Of a stretch of DNA of 64,000 nucleotides, positions 1 to 9,084 are shown piece after piece. The notes under the pieces are model-generated. The model saw only the letters and a list, made by a program, of their open reading frames with translations. It was not told the origin of the DNA and made no database searches. Positions within the stretch are counted from its first letter, which is position 1. Every line of letters starts with the position of its first letter. The stretch is from positions 22,874-86,873 of the forward strand of contig DATLXU010000108.1 of NCBI GenBank assembly GCA_035575515.1. Direction: 5' to 3'. The DNA comes from DATLXU01 sp035575515 (lineage in GTDB: Bacteria > Acidobacteriota > Blastocatellia > UBA7656). The position numbers and the translations under genes were made by a program.

Positions 1-73
1 GATGCTTTGAAAATGGCTCCGGGAGCCTGTTTCAGGGCAACTACCAATCTCTCAACTGACCACTGACCACTGC
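1..73. repeat. Heptad-arm palindrome 1 (truncated by window edge)
   Basis: Core TTGAAAATGGCTCC-GGGAGCC-TGTTTCA at about 6-34 is an inverted repeat, followed by a right arm of 7-bp units (CAACTGA, CCACTGA, CCACTGC). The core is nearly identical to that at 57240-57271 and related to those at 14413-14447 and 42408-42444. It lies just past the 3' end of the minus-strand substrate-binding protein gene. Heptad-arm palindrome is a label used only in this annotation. Confidence 0.75.
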
Positions 74-75
74 TT

Positions 76-1875
76 TCACTTTTTTTCATAAATCTCTTCT
101 ACGTTCCATGTCACGCGCGGGGGCAGCGGCGACGGGCGTATGTTGCCGAACTTGTTGTAATAGGCGACGGCTTCTTTTTGAGCGACAAGGTTAATTTCCG
201 GCAACTGCTCAGACCATATTCGTTGAATCTGAGCGTAAATCTTTTTCTGGGTCTCAAAGTCTGGATGAGTGGGCAACTCCTGCACGAGCCGGTTCACCTC
301 TGCTTCCCATTCAGTCGACGGCGATTTCTGAGAGGGGAAGCAAACATGGTTTAAGCCGGACGAGAGCAGTATGTTAGTGGTGTTGAGCGGACCGGGGGGC
401 ACGCCTATACCCCAGCCGAGCACTAAAGCGTCATAGTTGAAGGACGATTGCGACATTTCTACTACCTGTGAAAGCGCTATCGGCGTTGATGTCACCTTCA
501 ATCCGACATCCCTCAGGTTGTTTGCAATGAAACTGGCCATCTTGACCCGCTGCGAGTTGCTTGAGTTAGTGATGATGTTGAACTCAATAGTATTGCCGTA
601 CTGGTCTTCGAGAATGCCGTCGTGATTGCGGTCGCGCAGACCGATTTCGGCAAGCAATGCGCGCGCGCGCGCCGGGTCATAAGGGTATTTCATTATGTCG
701 TCCGAGTACCATTTGACATCAGCCGGGGTGACGAACGTGTAGATGGGGACCGCGCGCCCGACGAAGACCGTGTTGGCCAGCCCTTCGCGGTCTATCGCGT
801 AAGAGACCGCCTGGCGGAATTTCTGATTGCGGAAAAGGCGCTGCTTCCATTCAGCCAGATAGGGCTGACCTGTTTGTGGATTTGTTCCCGTGTTCTGGTT
901 GAACGCTATGAACTGCGTGTCGTAGGAAACGCCGAGGTCTTGAAGCACGGCGACGCCGGGATTTCGGTCTGCGAAACCTTTCAGCGATCCGAAATCTTCA
1001 GCGCGCACCCGTGTCGTCACATCAATTTCGCCCGCCTGAAACTTGTTGTTAATCGTAGTTGCGTCCCTTCCGATGACGAAAATCAACCGGTCCAGATAAG
1101 GGAGCCTCTGGCCATTGCGGTCCTGCTTCCAGAAGTACGGGTTTCGTTCAAGCACAATGCTCTGGTCGGGAGTATGCTCTTTGAAGCGGAACGGTCCAAG
1201 CCCTACGATGTTCGCAGGGTCATCGGCTGTCGTCATCTTGTCTTTGAATGTGCCGTCGGCGAGCGCGCTCTCCCATTTGTGTTTCGGCACCAGCCACATA
1301 TTGAATATTGAGTCGAGGAACATCCCGTTTGGTCTGTGCAGGTTGAACTGAACCGTGTGGTCGTCAATCTTGACGAGGTCTGGAAAAATAGGTTTGCCGT
1401 TCACGTCTATCCCTTCATTGAAAGTATCGCGTATGGCATTGGGGACGTTCTCATTGCGTATAACGTCGTAAGTGAACAAGACATCGTCAGCAGTGAAAGG
1501 TTCGCCGTCAGACCATTGCACTCCCGGCCTTAGGTGAAAAGTCCATTGCGTCGCGTCCGCATTCGACTCCCAGCTTGTGCACAGGCCCGGATCATATTGA
1601 GGCGGGTCGTCGCCATTGCGAAAATCAATCAGGCAACGGTACAGATGATACCAGAGCACATAGGTTGTGATGTTGTCGGTCGCCGTTATAACGTTGAGCG
1701 TCGAGATGTTTGTCTGTAGCTCAAGCACAAGGGTTCCACCCGGCGTTCCCACTTCGCCCTGATAGGTATAGACGGGTTGGCCAGCAGGTATATCGTCGCG
1801 GTTGCGCTTGCTTCTCTTACATCCGGCTGCTAAGACAAGCGCAACCGTCAATGCGACGACGATAATCTTCTTCAT
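76..1875 (-). CDS. ABC transporter substrate-binding lipoprotein, oligopeptide/dipeptide type (SBP family 5)
   Basis: Extracytoplasmic peptide (or nickel/opine-like) binding component of an ABC importer, anchored to a membrane by lipid. The chosen start gives 599 residues with a Lys-rich signal peptide and lipobox LAAGC (Cys19), and is preceded by GGAAGAGGAAAAG; the frame is open 27 codons further upstream but that part does not look like a leader. Family 5 hallmarks include WTFHLRPGVQWSDGEPFTADDV near residue 110 (shortened here to the WSDGEPFTADDV block) and GLGPFRF. Length fits the family. No permease or ATPase gene is adjacent, so the partner transporter must be encoded elsewhere; the ligand cannot be read from sequence. 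Confidence 0.88.
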   Translation of the reverse strand: MKKIIVVALTVALVLAAGCKRSKRNRDDIPAGQPVYTYQGEVGTPGGTLVLELQTNISTLNVITATDNITTYVLWYHLYRCLIDFRNGDDPPQYDPGLCTSWESNADATQWTFHLRPGVQWSDGEPFTADDVLFTYDVIRNENVPNAIRDTFNEGIDVNGKPIFPDLVKIDDHTVQFNLHRPNGMFLDSIFNMWLVPKHKWESALADGTFKDKMTTADDPANIVGLGPFRFKEHTPDQSIVLERNPYFWKQDRNGQRLPYLDRLIFVIGRDATTINNKFQAGEIDVTTRVRAEDFGSLKGFADRNPGVAVLQDLGVSYDTQFIAFNQNTGTNPQTGQPYLAEWKQRLFRNQKFRQAVSYAIDREGLANTVFVGRAVPIYTFVTPADVKWYSDDIMKYPYDPARARALLAEIGLRDRNHDGILEDQYGNTIEFNIITNSSNSQRVKMASFIANNLRDVGLKVTSTPIALSQVVEMSQSSFNYDALVLGWGIGVPPGPLNTTNILLSSGLNHVCFPSQKSPSTEWEAEVNRLVQELPTHPDFETQKKIYAQIQRIWSEQLPEINLVAQKEAVAYYNKFGNIRPSPLPPRVTWNVEEIYEKK

Positions 1876-1966
1876 CCTACTTTTCCTCTTCCACAGATTG
1901 TTGATGTTAAATCCTGCTCGTTGTAGAGGGTATATTAGGCAATAAGCGCGTATCAAACAAGTGTCC

Positions 1967-1996
1967 AGCTTTCGGTTTACGGTTTTCAGTTGTCAT
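1967..1996. repeat. Heptad tandem repeat, single arm
   Basis: Four degenerate 7-bp units (GCTTTCG, GTTTACG, GTTTTCA, GTTGTCA) closely resemble the left arm of the element at 42371-42410. No complementary arm is visible nearby, so this may be a decayed or half element. It lies in the 362-bp gene-free stretch 1876-2237, which also holds the hairpin at 2118-2144. Confidence 0.55.
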
Positions 1997-2117
1997 CTCA
2001 TGCGCTTGCGAAGCCAGTTTCGGATATGAGCTAAGGCACTGCTTAGTAAGCATCCTGACTTCTCGTTGGCTTCCATTTTTGCCGCGTGATAACATCGAGA
2101 CAGGATGATGACATCTC

Positions 2118-2144
2118 GCGCAATTGGAGGCGAAACAATTGCGC
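2118..2144. promoter_or_regulatory. Perfect 9-bp inverted repeat upstream of the discoidin-like gene
   Basis: GCGCAATTG, a 9-nt loop (GAGGCGAAA), then CAATTGCGC. It is about 94 bp upstream of the start at 2238 and has no T-tract, so it is not a standard terminator. It could be an operator or a leader hairpin. The 7-bp repeat architecture of the other palindromes is absent here. Confidence 0.5.
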
Positions 2145-2237
2145 ATTCTGTGGACACAGTTGTAACTCGCCCGCTGAGGCAATCTTGAGCGACACCATCG
2201 CATCATAGCTACAAGTAGAAAAGCTTAAGGAGTGAAT

Positions 2238-3560
2238 ATGAAACCGAAGATTAAATCTCTTGCGCTCGCTATGAGCGCCGCGCTCTTCGTTGCGTTGATT
2301 GGCGCGAGCAGTCCCGGACAGCAAACCTATCAGGCTGTATCAGTGCGGCCCGCCGCCGTGTCGGGCGACCTGCTCGATTTAGCAAACGCGAACGATCAGC
2401 GCGTTGACACTCGCGCTTATTCGAGCCGCAATGATTATGTAGGCCAGAGCGTCACGATTGACGTCGGGAGCCTTCAGCCCGTCATCGGCGTGATTCAGGA
2501 TCACGGTCGCTGGCCGACTCATTATCCGGGCGCGTACAAAACCGAAGTCGCAGCATCGCCTTCCGGCCCATGGTTCAGGACTTTTGAAGGGCCGGGCACG
2601 CGCGGCACTAGCAAATCCGTTTGGCCTGCAATTCGCGCTCGCTATATTCGCATCACCGCAACGGCAGTCAATACCACTTACAACGAAGACTGGACCATTG
2701 CGGAGTTGAAAGTCGGAATTGATCCGGGACAGACCGCGCGCGAGATTCCGCAGGCAGAGCGCCAGCCCGATACATCGCCGAAGCCAGCCGGTTCGCTCAG
2801 AGACATCGCGCTCGCGTCAGACGGCAAAATAGATACCCGCGCGACTAGCGGGACGCCCAACTACGCTGGGATGGCGTTCACTTACGATCTTGGCGGCGAG
2901 TACGAGCTGTCGCGCGTCGTGCAGGTGCACGGCAACTGGCCAGAGGATTATCCCGGCGAGTACAAAGTTGAGGTGAGCCGCGAGAGAAATGAATCGCGGT
3001 TCCGCGAAGTATGGCGCGGGTCTGGCGAACGCGGTCGTAGCGTCGCCAGATTCAATCCAGTCGTGACTCGCTACGTTCGCATCACGGCGCTCCGCAACCG
3101 AGATGATCAGCACTGGTGGTCAATAGCTGAGTTTCGCACTAACCGCGATGAAGATGTTGTCGAAGATGACGACCTCGCGAATCGTCCAATAGTCGCCATC
3201 ACGTCGAAGGGAGTCGCAAACGTCAATTCGCTTTTGAACGATAACAACACGACGCGCGCGACAACGGGCACGGCGAATTACGCTGGTAGCTGGGTGCAGG
3301 TTGACATGGGCGGAAACTATACCGTGACGAGAGTCACACAGATTCACGAGCCAGACAGGGCCGATTTTCCGGGACTCTACAGGGTCGAAGTGAGCGAAGA
3401 CGGCAGGCGATGGCGCACAGTCTTTGAAGGCGCAGGCGAGCGTGGCCGCTCAAGCGCGAACTTTGACGCCGTGCGCGCTCGCTTCATCCGCATCACCGCG
3501 ATTCGCAACCGCGACCTTGAGCACTCGTGGTCAATTTACAGGGTGAAGATTAAAGGGTGA
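2238..3560 (+). CDS. Secreted protein with three discoidin (F5/8 type C)-like repeats
   Basis: Probable extracytoplasmic carbohydrate- or surface-binding protein. ATG at 2238 is preceded by AAGGAG with 5-nt spacing, favouring it over the in-frame GTG six bases upstream. A signal peptide covers about residues 1-28. Three internal repeats of about 110 residues follow (roughly 45-155, 190-305, 325-440). Each has a DxRATTGT-NYAG-like opening, a central V-x-Q-x-H-x-x-W or equivalent, an E-V-S block, GxGERGRS and closing R[YF][IV]RITA followed by W[ST]I. This spacing is typical of beta-sandwich F5/8C folds. No catalytic domain is attached. The binding target is unknown. Confidence 0.75.
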   Translation: MKPKIKSLALAMSAALFVALIGASSPGQQTYQAVSVRPAAVSGDLLDLANANDQRVDTRAYSSRNDYVGQSVTIDVGSLQPVIGVIQDHGRWPTHYPGAYKTEVAASPSGPWFRTFEGPGTRGTSKSVWPAIRARYIRITATAVNTTYNEDWTIAELKVGIDPGQTAREIPQAERQPDTSPKPAGSLRDIALASDGKIDTRATSGTPNYAGMAFTYDLGGEYELSRVVQVHGNWPEDYPGEYKVEVSRERNESRFREVWRGSGERGRSVARFNPVVTRYVRITALRNRDDQHWWSIAEFRTNRDEDVVEDDDLANRPIVAITSKGVANVNSLLNDNNTTRATTGTANYAGSWVQVDMGGNYTVTRVTQIHEPDRADFPGLYRVEVSEDGRRWRTVFEGAGERGRSSANFDAVRARFIRITAIRNRDLEHSWSIYRVKIKG

Positions 3561-3656
3561 CGGAAAGATGAGGGATGAGAAAAGTTACTCATGCGCGCAT
3601 TACGAATTGAGATGCAGCGTTGTAGATGCTTTTCCTCCTTCATCCATTATCCTTTT
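3558..3656. repeat. Heptad-arm palindrome, degenerate
   Basis: Left arm GGAAAGATGAGGGATGAG just after the discoidin-like gene; right arm CTTCATCCATTATCC on the other side of the convergent junction. The right arm overlaps the 3' end of the minus-strand universal stress gene and encodes its last residues (KKDNG). Complementarity is imperfect, so this is one of the weaker members. Confidence 0.45.
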
Positions 3657-4122
3657 TCGCGTGGTCGCGTCGGACGACTAGCACAGGACAGGGAGATTTT
3701 CTGATGACGGTTTCGGCGACAGAACCCAAGACGGCGCTCTTTATCTTTTCAACCAGACCGGCTCCGCGCCTTCCGATGACGATCAGGTCGGCGGGGAGTT
3801 CTTTCGCGCAGGCGATTATTACCTGATCTGCGTCGCCGCGCCGCGATGCTCGCTCAATCTCAACTTTGGAAGTGTCAACGCTTGCGAGCATCTTCGAGAA
3901 TCGCTCTTCGGTCAGTCGCTTCACCGCATCTTGCAACTGTTCATCTGTGGTTGCGCCGTCGAGCAGCCCCTCTCTGATGGCCGTTCTCAGCGCGCTCTCA
4001 TCGCGGATGTGGAGCAGGTAGAGCTTCGCGCCCAGTTGACGGGCAAGCTCGTAAGCTTTCTCGAATGCGACCTGCGCGTTCTCGCTGAAGTCCGTAGGAA
4101 CTAGAATGGTTTTAATGCTCAT
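3640..4122 (-). CDS. Universal stress protein, UspA family
   Basis: Cytoplasmic single-domain Usp (160 aa, normal size). The N-terminus (TILVPTDFSENA) forms the first strand and the Asp that contacts nucleotide; the C-terminal glycine-rich segment GRRGAG...GSVAETV followed by CPVLVV matches the ATP-binding type of Usp. It lies 26 bp downstream of the cation antiporter gene on the same strand, so the two are probably co-transcribed, suggesting a role during ionic or energy stress; that link is inference. Confidence 0.92.
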   Translation of the reverse strand: MSIKTILVPTDFSENAQVAFEKAYELARQLGAKLYLLHIRDESALRTAIREGLLDGATTDEQLQDAVKRLTEERFSKMLASVDTSKVEIERASRRGDADQVIIACAKELPADLIVIGRRGAGLVEKIKSAVLGSVAETVIRKSPCPVLVVRRDHAKKDNG

Positions 4123-4148
4123 AGGCTTATCTCACAAGTCGTCAACGC

Positions 4149-5477
4149 TCACCAGTGCTCGCGCATCAGGCGAGGAAAGATTGACAGCGCGCTGAAAAGC
4201 TCGCGTCGCTTGACCGCAGCCACAACAATAAATCCCGTCCAGATCAAGTAGATGGATGTTATTACTTCTTTGCTGCGGTGCGCGATCAACTCAACCTGGT
4301 CGACTCCGACCGAAAGCCATGCTGCAAGCTGCGTCGCCATCTGATTGTGCGCCTCTGTGTCGAGTGGCTTCTCGAATCCTGAAAGCACGAACTGCGCGGC
4401 CCAGAGAACGAACAGCAGCGCGGCCTCCCAGTAAGCGAATCTCATGTTCGCAAGCAGCGCGACGCCAAGAAGCGATTGCGCTATGGTCAAAAGTATTTCG
4501 CCCTTCTGATGCTCATCGAAAACTATCGCGTCCCAGTGTCCGAGCGCAAGCGCGTAGGCAATCGGCAGCATCGCCGCGAGCATAGTCCATTGATTTATGT
4601 TCGAGCTGACCATGTTCATCAACGCCAGCGGCGCGGTTGTAACTTTTCTGGCCCAGTTGAAGGCCGAAACTTTTTCGGGGAACTCCGATAAAAAAGGCGC
4701 GACCCACTGCACGAATACGAAAGCCGAAAGCCCTAAGCCTACGGCCAGCGCCTTGAGGCTTTCGAGGAACGGGTGCGCCGTGAAGTACAAAATGACGCCG
4801 CCGCCGGCAAACAGCCCGGCGATCATACTTGTCCGAAGGGCGCGCCTCTTACGGAGGATGAATCGCGGTATGCGGTCCATGTCTTCAATCCTCTCTTCAT
4901 CCTGCGGCGGGATTTTGTTGAGGAAGAAAAGATAGACAAGATAGATGATTGTGAGCGCCGCCGTATCCATCCAGTTGAGCGTGCCTTTGAGCCAGACAAG
5001 GAAGAAGTACGCGATTGAGATGAGCAGAAAGACTATCTCTACGGAATGCTCGCGCTCAAGCTCGACCGTGTGAAGCCGTTGCTTCGATTGCTTGCGATGA
5101 AAAAAGGCCGCCGTAGCATAGATCATCGGCCAGCCCAATCCAACGAGCAAGCGCAGGCTTCCTGTGAAGTTCGCTGTTATAAGCGAAGACGCGTGCGCAG
5201 CTTCGAGCGTGCCTGGATGAGTTGCAACGGCGCGGCCTGCGTCCCATGCAATGACTGCTTCGACGGCGAATTCTGGAAGCGTTTGGAGCCACGCGAGTAT
5301 TGCGAGCGCAAGCCCCTGTGAGACTAAAAACTGCGCGGCCTCTGCCGCCCACGCAATCAGGATCGCCGACCCCAATACGGACGGAAAAGTCCAGAGCGCG
5401 GCCCCTGCTCCCTGAACGAATGCGAAGATGACTCCGAGTGGCTTTGCGATTGATTTATAAGAGGCGAGCTTTGGCAT
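4149..5477 (-). CDS. Sodium/calcium exchanger-like membrane antiporter (CaCA superfamily)
   Basis: Polytopic inner-membrane protein of about 442 residues with 10-11 predicted hydrophobic segments. Two alpha-repeat-like motifs are visible: LQTLPEFAVEA...ITANFTGSLRLL in the first half and APFLSEFPEKVSA...MVSSNINQWTML in the second, matching the paired re-entrant motifs of Ca2+:cation antiporters. The Asn/Ser positions differ from the textbook GNxxGSN, so the ion is uncertain. The ATG at 5477 is chosen; the frame extends to a TTG at 5567, but that adds only a poorly supported leader. Cotranscription with the downstream Usp gene is likely. Confidence 0.72.
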   Translation of the reverse strand: MPKLASYKSIAKPLGVIFAFVQGAGAALWTFPSVLGSAILIAWAAEAAQFLVSQGLALAILAWLQTLPEFAVEAVIAWDAGRAVATHPGTLEAAHASSLITANFTGSLRLLVGLGWPMIYATAAFFHRKQSKQRLHTVELEREHSVEIVFLLISIAYFFLVWLKGTLNWMDTAALTIIYLVYLFFLNKIPPQDEERIEDMDRIPRFILRKRRALRTSMIAGLFAGGGVILYFTAHPFLESLKALAVGLGLSAFVFVQWVAPFLSEFPEKVSAFNWARKVTTAPLALMNMVSSNINQWTMLAAMLPIAYALALGHWDAIVFDEHQKGEILLTIAQSLLGVALLANMRFAYWEAALLFVLWAAQFVLSGFEKPLDTEAHNQMATQLAAWLSVGVDQVELIAHRSKEVITSIYLIWTGFIVVAAVKRRELFSALSIFPRLMREHW

Positions 5478-5756
5478 CAGCTTCTGAGTAGTGCAGTTCG
5501 GGTCACGTATTTTATCTAACCACACCGAAGCGCCACCGATAAGAAGTATTGAACGATAAAAGCACAAGCCTGACCTTATAGCATACCGCTTGTAAGACGA
5601 ACAAGCACACCGAATGGCGCGTTAGATCGCCGCGGCATCGAAGGCGGCGGAAATCTCTTGCGATTATTCTCAACCGAGTTCATTATAGACGCGAATCGGC
5701 AAGGTCACCTGGTAAGATTCAGAGTCGGAACATTCAAAACAAACAGGGGATGGGTT

Positions 5757-7004
5757 ATGAGAATCAAGAGAGCAATAATAACAACGGTCCTTTCATTCGC
5801 AGTGATTATGCTGATAACGCCGCTCGCGCGCGTGCGCAGCGAAGCCGGTAACATTGCGAACACAGCGAATATGGTGGTGCGCGCTGCTTCGATTGAGCCG
5901 GGCGCGCAGAGCCTGATTGTCGTACCGGCAAACCCGGTTGTCGTTGCGCCGGGCCAACCCGAAGTCGAACCGCGCTCGACCGTCGGCATCATCAACGCGC
6001 TGTGCGAAGTGACGCTGAACATAGTCGGATGCAGCTTCGGGCCGACCGCAGCCACAATCACCTGCGACACGAACGGCGACGGCGTGGCTGAACTGCTCAT
6101 CCCGCTCAAGAACGTCACCATAGTCAGCCCGATACTTGTACAGGCGACGCTGCCGACATTGGGACCGCAGCTACCGGGTACCGCGTTCCCGCTCGCCTGC
6201 TGCGGAGGGCGTGCGACCATTACCGTGAGCAGGACTGTGAGCGCAGGCGACGACAACATATTCGGGCCGTTCACTCAATCTCAGACCTGCCCGATAGAGT
6301 TGGGTGTTCGCGCGCCGGTCGTCATTTCAGCTTCGCCGTCTTCGGGCGATTGCTCTGTCAAGCAGAATCTGTTGATACCGGGAACCTGTTTTGTGCTGCC
6401 GGACGGCACGCCGAACGTGACTTCTGTGTTTGCGGTTGATCGCGACAATCCCGCGCACGTCGTTCAAGCGAGCCGGTTTGAGATATTGAATCCGAACCTG
6501 ATTGATGCGCTATTTGAGTTCGGCGGCGCGAACGCGGGGAGGACTTTCCTGATTCACGTGAGCGGGCCGAACGGCACGAGCCGCAACCTGACGACGCTCC
6601 CGCCGGGCACGCCAGCCGGTTGCCCGCTCGGAAACGAGCAGGGCGTGCAGGTGAGTTTCACTTGCCGAAGCGCGACCAATCCCGGCACAGGCGACGCGCC
6701 GCCGGTTCAGACCCCTGTTGTCGTTGGCTCTCGGCTCGATAGCGATTCATCCGGCGCTTTCAGCCTGACGCTCTTCATAAGCAGTGAGCACGCGATACCC
6801 GACACGGCGACGATAACTGTCGGTGGCATAAGTCCGAAGAAAATCAGATTCAGAGACCCGATCCCGGACACAAATCCGGCGCGATTCACGAGGGTGATCC
6901 TGAAAGGCAGGATATGCCCGGGGCTACCCGGTGCGGTTGTTATCACAGTGCCCGGTATTGGCCAAATGCCAGCCTTTAATTGCAGTCAGTCTTGTACAAA
7001 TTAA
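5757..7004 (+). CDS. Secreted Cys-rich protein of unknown function
   Basis: Not recognised. The start at 5757 follows AGGGGATGG and gives a strong signal peptide (residues 1-28, RIKRAIITTVLSFAVIMLI); an upstream in-frame ATG at 5658 would bury it. The mature part has about 15 cysteines, often spaced like IPT/TIG-type beta domains with short statements of D-N-G-D-G (CDTNGDGVAEL), CCGG, and a C-terminal CSQSC. The composition suggests repeated small beta-sandwich modules held by disulfides. The gene is divergent from the antiporter operon and convergent with the amine oxidase gene. Confidence 0.6.
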   Translation: MRIKRAIITTVLSFAVIMLITPLARVRSEAGNIANTANMVVRAASIEPGAQSLIVVPANPVVVAPGQPEVEPRSTVGIINALCEVTLNIVGCSFGPTAATITCDTNGDGVAELLIPLKNVTIVSPILVQATLPTLGPQLPGTAFPLACCGGRATITVSRTVSAGDDNIFGPFTQSQTCPIELGVRAPVVISASPSSGDCSVKQNLLIPGTCFVLPDGTPNVTSVFAVDRDNPAHVVQASRFEILNPNLIDALFEFGGANAGRTFLIHVSGPNGTSRNLTTLPPGTPAGCPLGNEQGVQVSFTCRSATNPGTGDAPPVQTPVVVGSRLDSDSSGAFSLTLFISSEHAIPDTATITVGGISPKKIRFRDPIPDTNPARFTRVILKGRICPGLPGAVVITVPGIGQMPAFNCSQSCTN

Positions 7005-7008
7005 CAGT

Positions 7009-7067
7009 GAGACTAAAGCCAAAGGCGCAGAGATTTACGACTGCAATTCTCTGCGCCTTTGTGTCTC
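7009..7067. terminator. Bidirectional terminator-like palindrome
   Basis: Perfect 13-bp stem AAAGGCGCAGAGA (7021-7033) with TCTCTGCGCCTTT (7048-7060), flanked by GAGAC/GTCTC at 7009-7013 and 7063-7067. It sits between convergent genes ending at 7004 and 7098, as expected for a shared terminator. The arm CTCTGCG CCTTTGT GTCTCGG also has the 7-nt rhythm of the other palindromes in the window. Confidence 0.65.
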
Positions 7068-7097
7068 GGTAGCTGAATCGAAGCAAATGCACACCGA

Positions 7098-8606
7098 TTA
7101 ACGCGCGCTCGCTTGAACAGTTATCGTCTCCGCGCTCTCGGCGGCGTTTACTTCTTCGGCGGCGCGATTTCCCGATTCAAGCGCGCCGTTCATCCACCCG
7201 TGCCACACGGATGTGTGCTCGCCCGCAAAATGAATCCTGCCTTCGGGCCGCTGCGCAACGGGGAGCAACGTCGTCATCTGGCCCGGCTCGAAATAAGCGA
7301 ACGCGCCGCGCGCCCACTTATCTTCATGCCACACGGTGCTTGCGCTCGACTCGAACTGATTGCTGAGATTGTTAAAGAGATTTCCCATCTTGCGGAGCAC
7401 GAAGTCCTGACGATCACGCTCGCTCATCGCACTCAAGTCTAAGGCGCGCTGGCCGCCCGCGTATGAAACGAGAATGCCGCGCTGCCCCTGCTGCGTCAGC
7501 GTTGGCGAGTATGTGTTTTGAATCTCAAGGTCGGTCAGCCCGTAGCCGCTCAAACGATCCTGCTCCCACACACGCGAGCGGAACTGCAAATAGGTTCTCG
7601 TGACGGGCGTGAGCTTCAACTCGCGAATCGCGCGTTGTTTGTCTTCCGAAAGCGGCGGGTTGATCTCTATCTCTTTGAGAATCGGGAAGGGAAGCGTGCA
7701 GATGACTCGATCAGCAGTGAACGTTTGAACGCCGTCGTTGTTCGTGTACGTGACCGTCACGCTCGTCTCATTCTGAGTGATGCTGCGAACTACAGATTGT
7801 TTCTTGAATTGCTTCTTGACCTTCTTCTTCAGCGCGTATGCAAGCTGGTCGTTGCCGCCCTGTATCTCAAAGAAGATTCCATTCGACGCGATGGCTTCGG
7901 TCACCACGCCGTCCAGCGCAGAAAATGAATCGAGTCCAAAGCCGAGCAACCCAAGCTGCGATGCGGCGATGATGTCAATCGCGCCATCGGATGCGCCCTG
8001 TTGTTCGAGCAGTTGCTTGAAACTGATCTGGTCAATCTCTCTCAAGTCATCCGACGGCCAGTTGGCGTTTCGAGGGTTGCCGACTTTGCGGATGTAGTCT
8101 TCAAGATAAAGATTGATAATGCCGAAGACGCCCGCCTGCCGCTCGCTCGATTTGAGCGAGAACGGAATGTCAGCCGAGCCGTTGCCGTTGATGCGAAACC
8201 GGCTGCCGCGAATGTGCGCAATTGAATCGTAACCGAATGCGCCCGACGCAATGAGGGGCAGATTGAAATCTCTAACATAGCCGTAGGTGAATTCGTGGCT
8301 GCTTGGAAAACTCAGCGGGCCTTCCTCGACGTACTGGCCATCGGCGAACTCTCTGAGCGTGCGAACTCTTCCGCCGGGAGCTTTGCGCGCTTCTAAAATC
8401 GTGACCGTGTGGCCCGCGCGTTTCAATTCATAACCGGCTGCAAGTCCCGCCAGTCCGCCGCCGAGAATGACAATGTTTTTCGGCTGGCCCGCAAGCTTGA
8501 TTTGCCCGCGCCCTCTAGCTCTTGCAACGCCCGACGCAAGCGCAAGCCCGGCTGCGCTAAAGCTTAAGTCACGCAGGAACTCGCGCCGCCCAATCAGTTT
8601 CGACAT
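7098..8606 (-). CDS. Tat-exported flavin amine oxidase (monoamine oxidase-like)
   Basis: FAD-dependent oxidase or dehydrogenase of the amine oxidase superfamily, 502 aa. Residues 6-12 (GRREFLR) followed by a hydrophobic stretch form a twin-arginine signal, so the folded flavoprotein is probably exported. The dinucleotide-binding motif GGGLAGLAAGYEL starts at residue 49, followed by EARKAPGGR; the C-terminal FAD-contact block HFAGEHTSVWHGWMNGALESG is intact (about 455-475), including the aromatic residues typical of amine oxidases. The start is backed by GAGGAGGCAAGGG. Substrate is unknown; L-amino acid, polyamine or other primary amine oxidation are all possible. Confidence 0.85.
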   Translation of the reverse strand: MSKLIGRREFLRDLSFSAAGLALASGVARARGRGQIKLAGQPKNIVILGGGLAGLAAGYELKRAGHTVTILEARKAPGGRVRTLREFADGQYVEEGPLSFPSSHEFTYGYVRDFNLPLIASGAFGYDSIAHIRGSRFRINGNGSADIPFSLKSSERQAGVFGIINLYLEDYIRKVGNPRNANWPSDDLREIDQISFKQLLEQQGASDGAIDIIAASQLGLLGFGLDSFSALDGVVTEAIASNGIFFEIQGGNDQLAYALKKKVKKQFKKQSVVRSITQNETSVTVTYTNNDGVQTFTADRVICTLPFPILKEIEINPPLSEDKQRAIRELKLTPVTRTYLQFRSRVWEQDRLSGYGLTDLEIQNTYSPTLTQQGQRGILVSYAGGQRALDLSAMSERDRQDFVLRKMGNLFNNLSNQFESSASTVWHEDKWARGAFAYFEPGQMTTLLPVAQRPEGRIHFAGEHTSVWHGWMNGALESGNRAAEEVNAAESAETITVQASAR

Positions 8607-8744
8607 TCCCTTGCCTCCTCGTGCCTGTTATGCTACTAAGCCGCGCGCGAGCTTTCAAGGATTAATCAATCAAAGCGCGGTCTGTGGAACGGGCTTTGTA
8701 CTAATACTCATCGGAGGTATTATTCGCTGATTGGAGGGATGAAA

Positions 8745-9014
8745 ATGATACAAGCTGTTAGAAAGAAGAACATCGTCGCGCTGTTTCTGGCCGTCATACT
8801 GGTTTTGCTATCGGTTGCGCCGAGCGGTTTTGCTCATCGCCGCCCGTATCGCCATCACCACAGCAAGACTAAACACATCGCCGTTGGCACGGCTGTCGGA
8901 GCGGTTGGCGGCGCGCTGATTGGCGGCAAGAAAGGCGCGTTGATTGGCGCAGGCGCGGGCGCGGGCGCAGGCTATCTGGTTTATCGTCACAAGAAGAGAA
9001 CCTCACGCAGATAG
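8745..9014 (+). CDS. Small secreted glycine-zipper protein
   Basis: About 89 residues: signal peptide, a basic His/Arg-rich stretch (HRRPYRHHHSKTKH), then a glycine-zipper segment with GxxxG spacing (GTAVGAVGGALIGGKKGALIGAG) and a basic tail. Glycine-zipper proteins of this type insert into or associate with the outer membrane. The second ATG (8745) has GGAGGG at a 6-nt spacing, whereas the first ATG (8739) touches it. Divergent from the amine oxidase gene. Confidence 0.75.
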   Translation: MIQAVRKKNIVALFLAVILVLLSVAPSGFAHRRPYRHHHSKTKHIAVGTAVGAVGGALIGGKKGALIGAGAGAGAGYLVYRHKKRTSRR

Positions 9015-9084
9015 TGATGAGTGAAGCGTGATGCGTAGTCGTTAAATCTATCTCTGCGATTACGCATCACGCATTACGCACCAC
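9013..9084. repeat. Heptad-arm palindrome
   Basis: Left arm units GTGATGA, GTGAAGC, GTGATGC (from 9014); right arm units GCGATTA, CGCATCA, CGCATTA, CGCACCA (from 9057). It fills the whole spacer between convergent genes and may double as a terminator. Confidence 0.8.

Noticed and set aside
5478..5756. Possible small gene or riboswitch in the divergent spacer
   Set aside because: No open frame with ribosome site and no recognisable aptamer or hairpin; treated as divergent promoter region.
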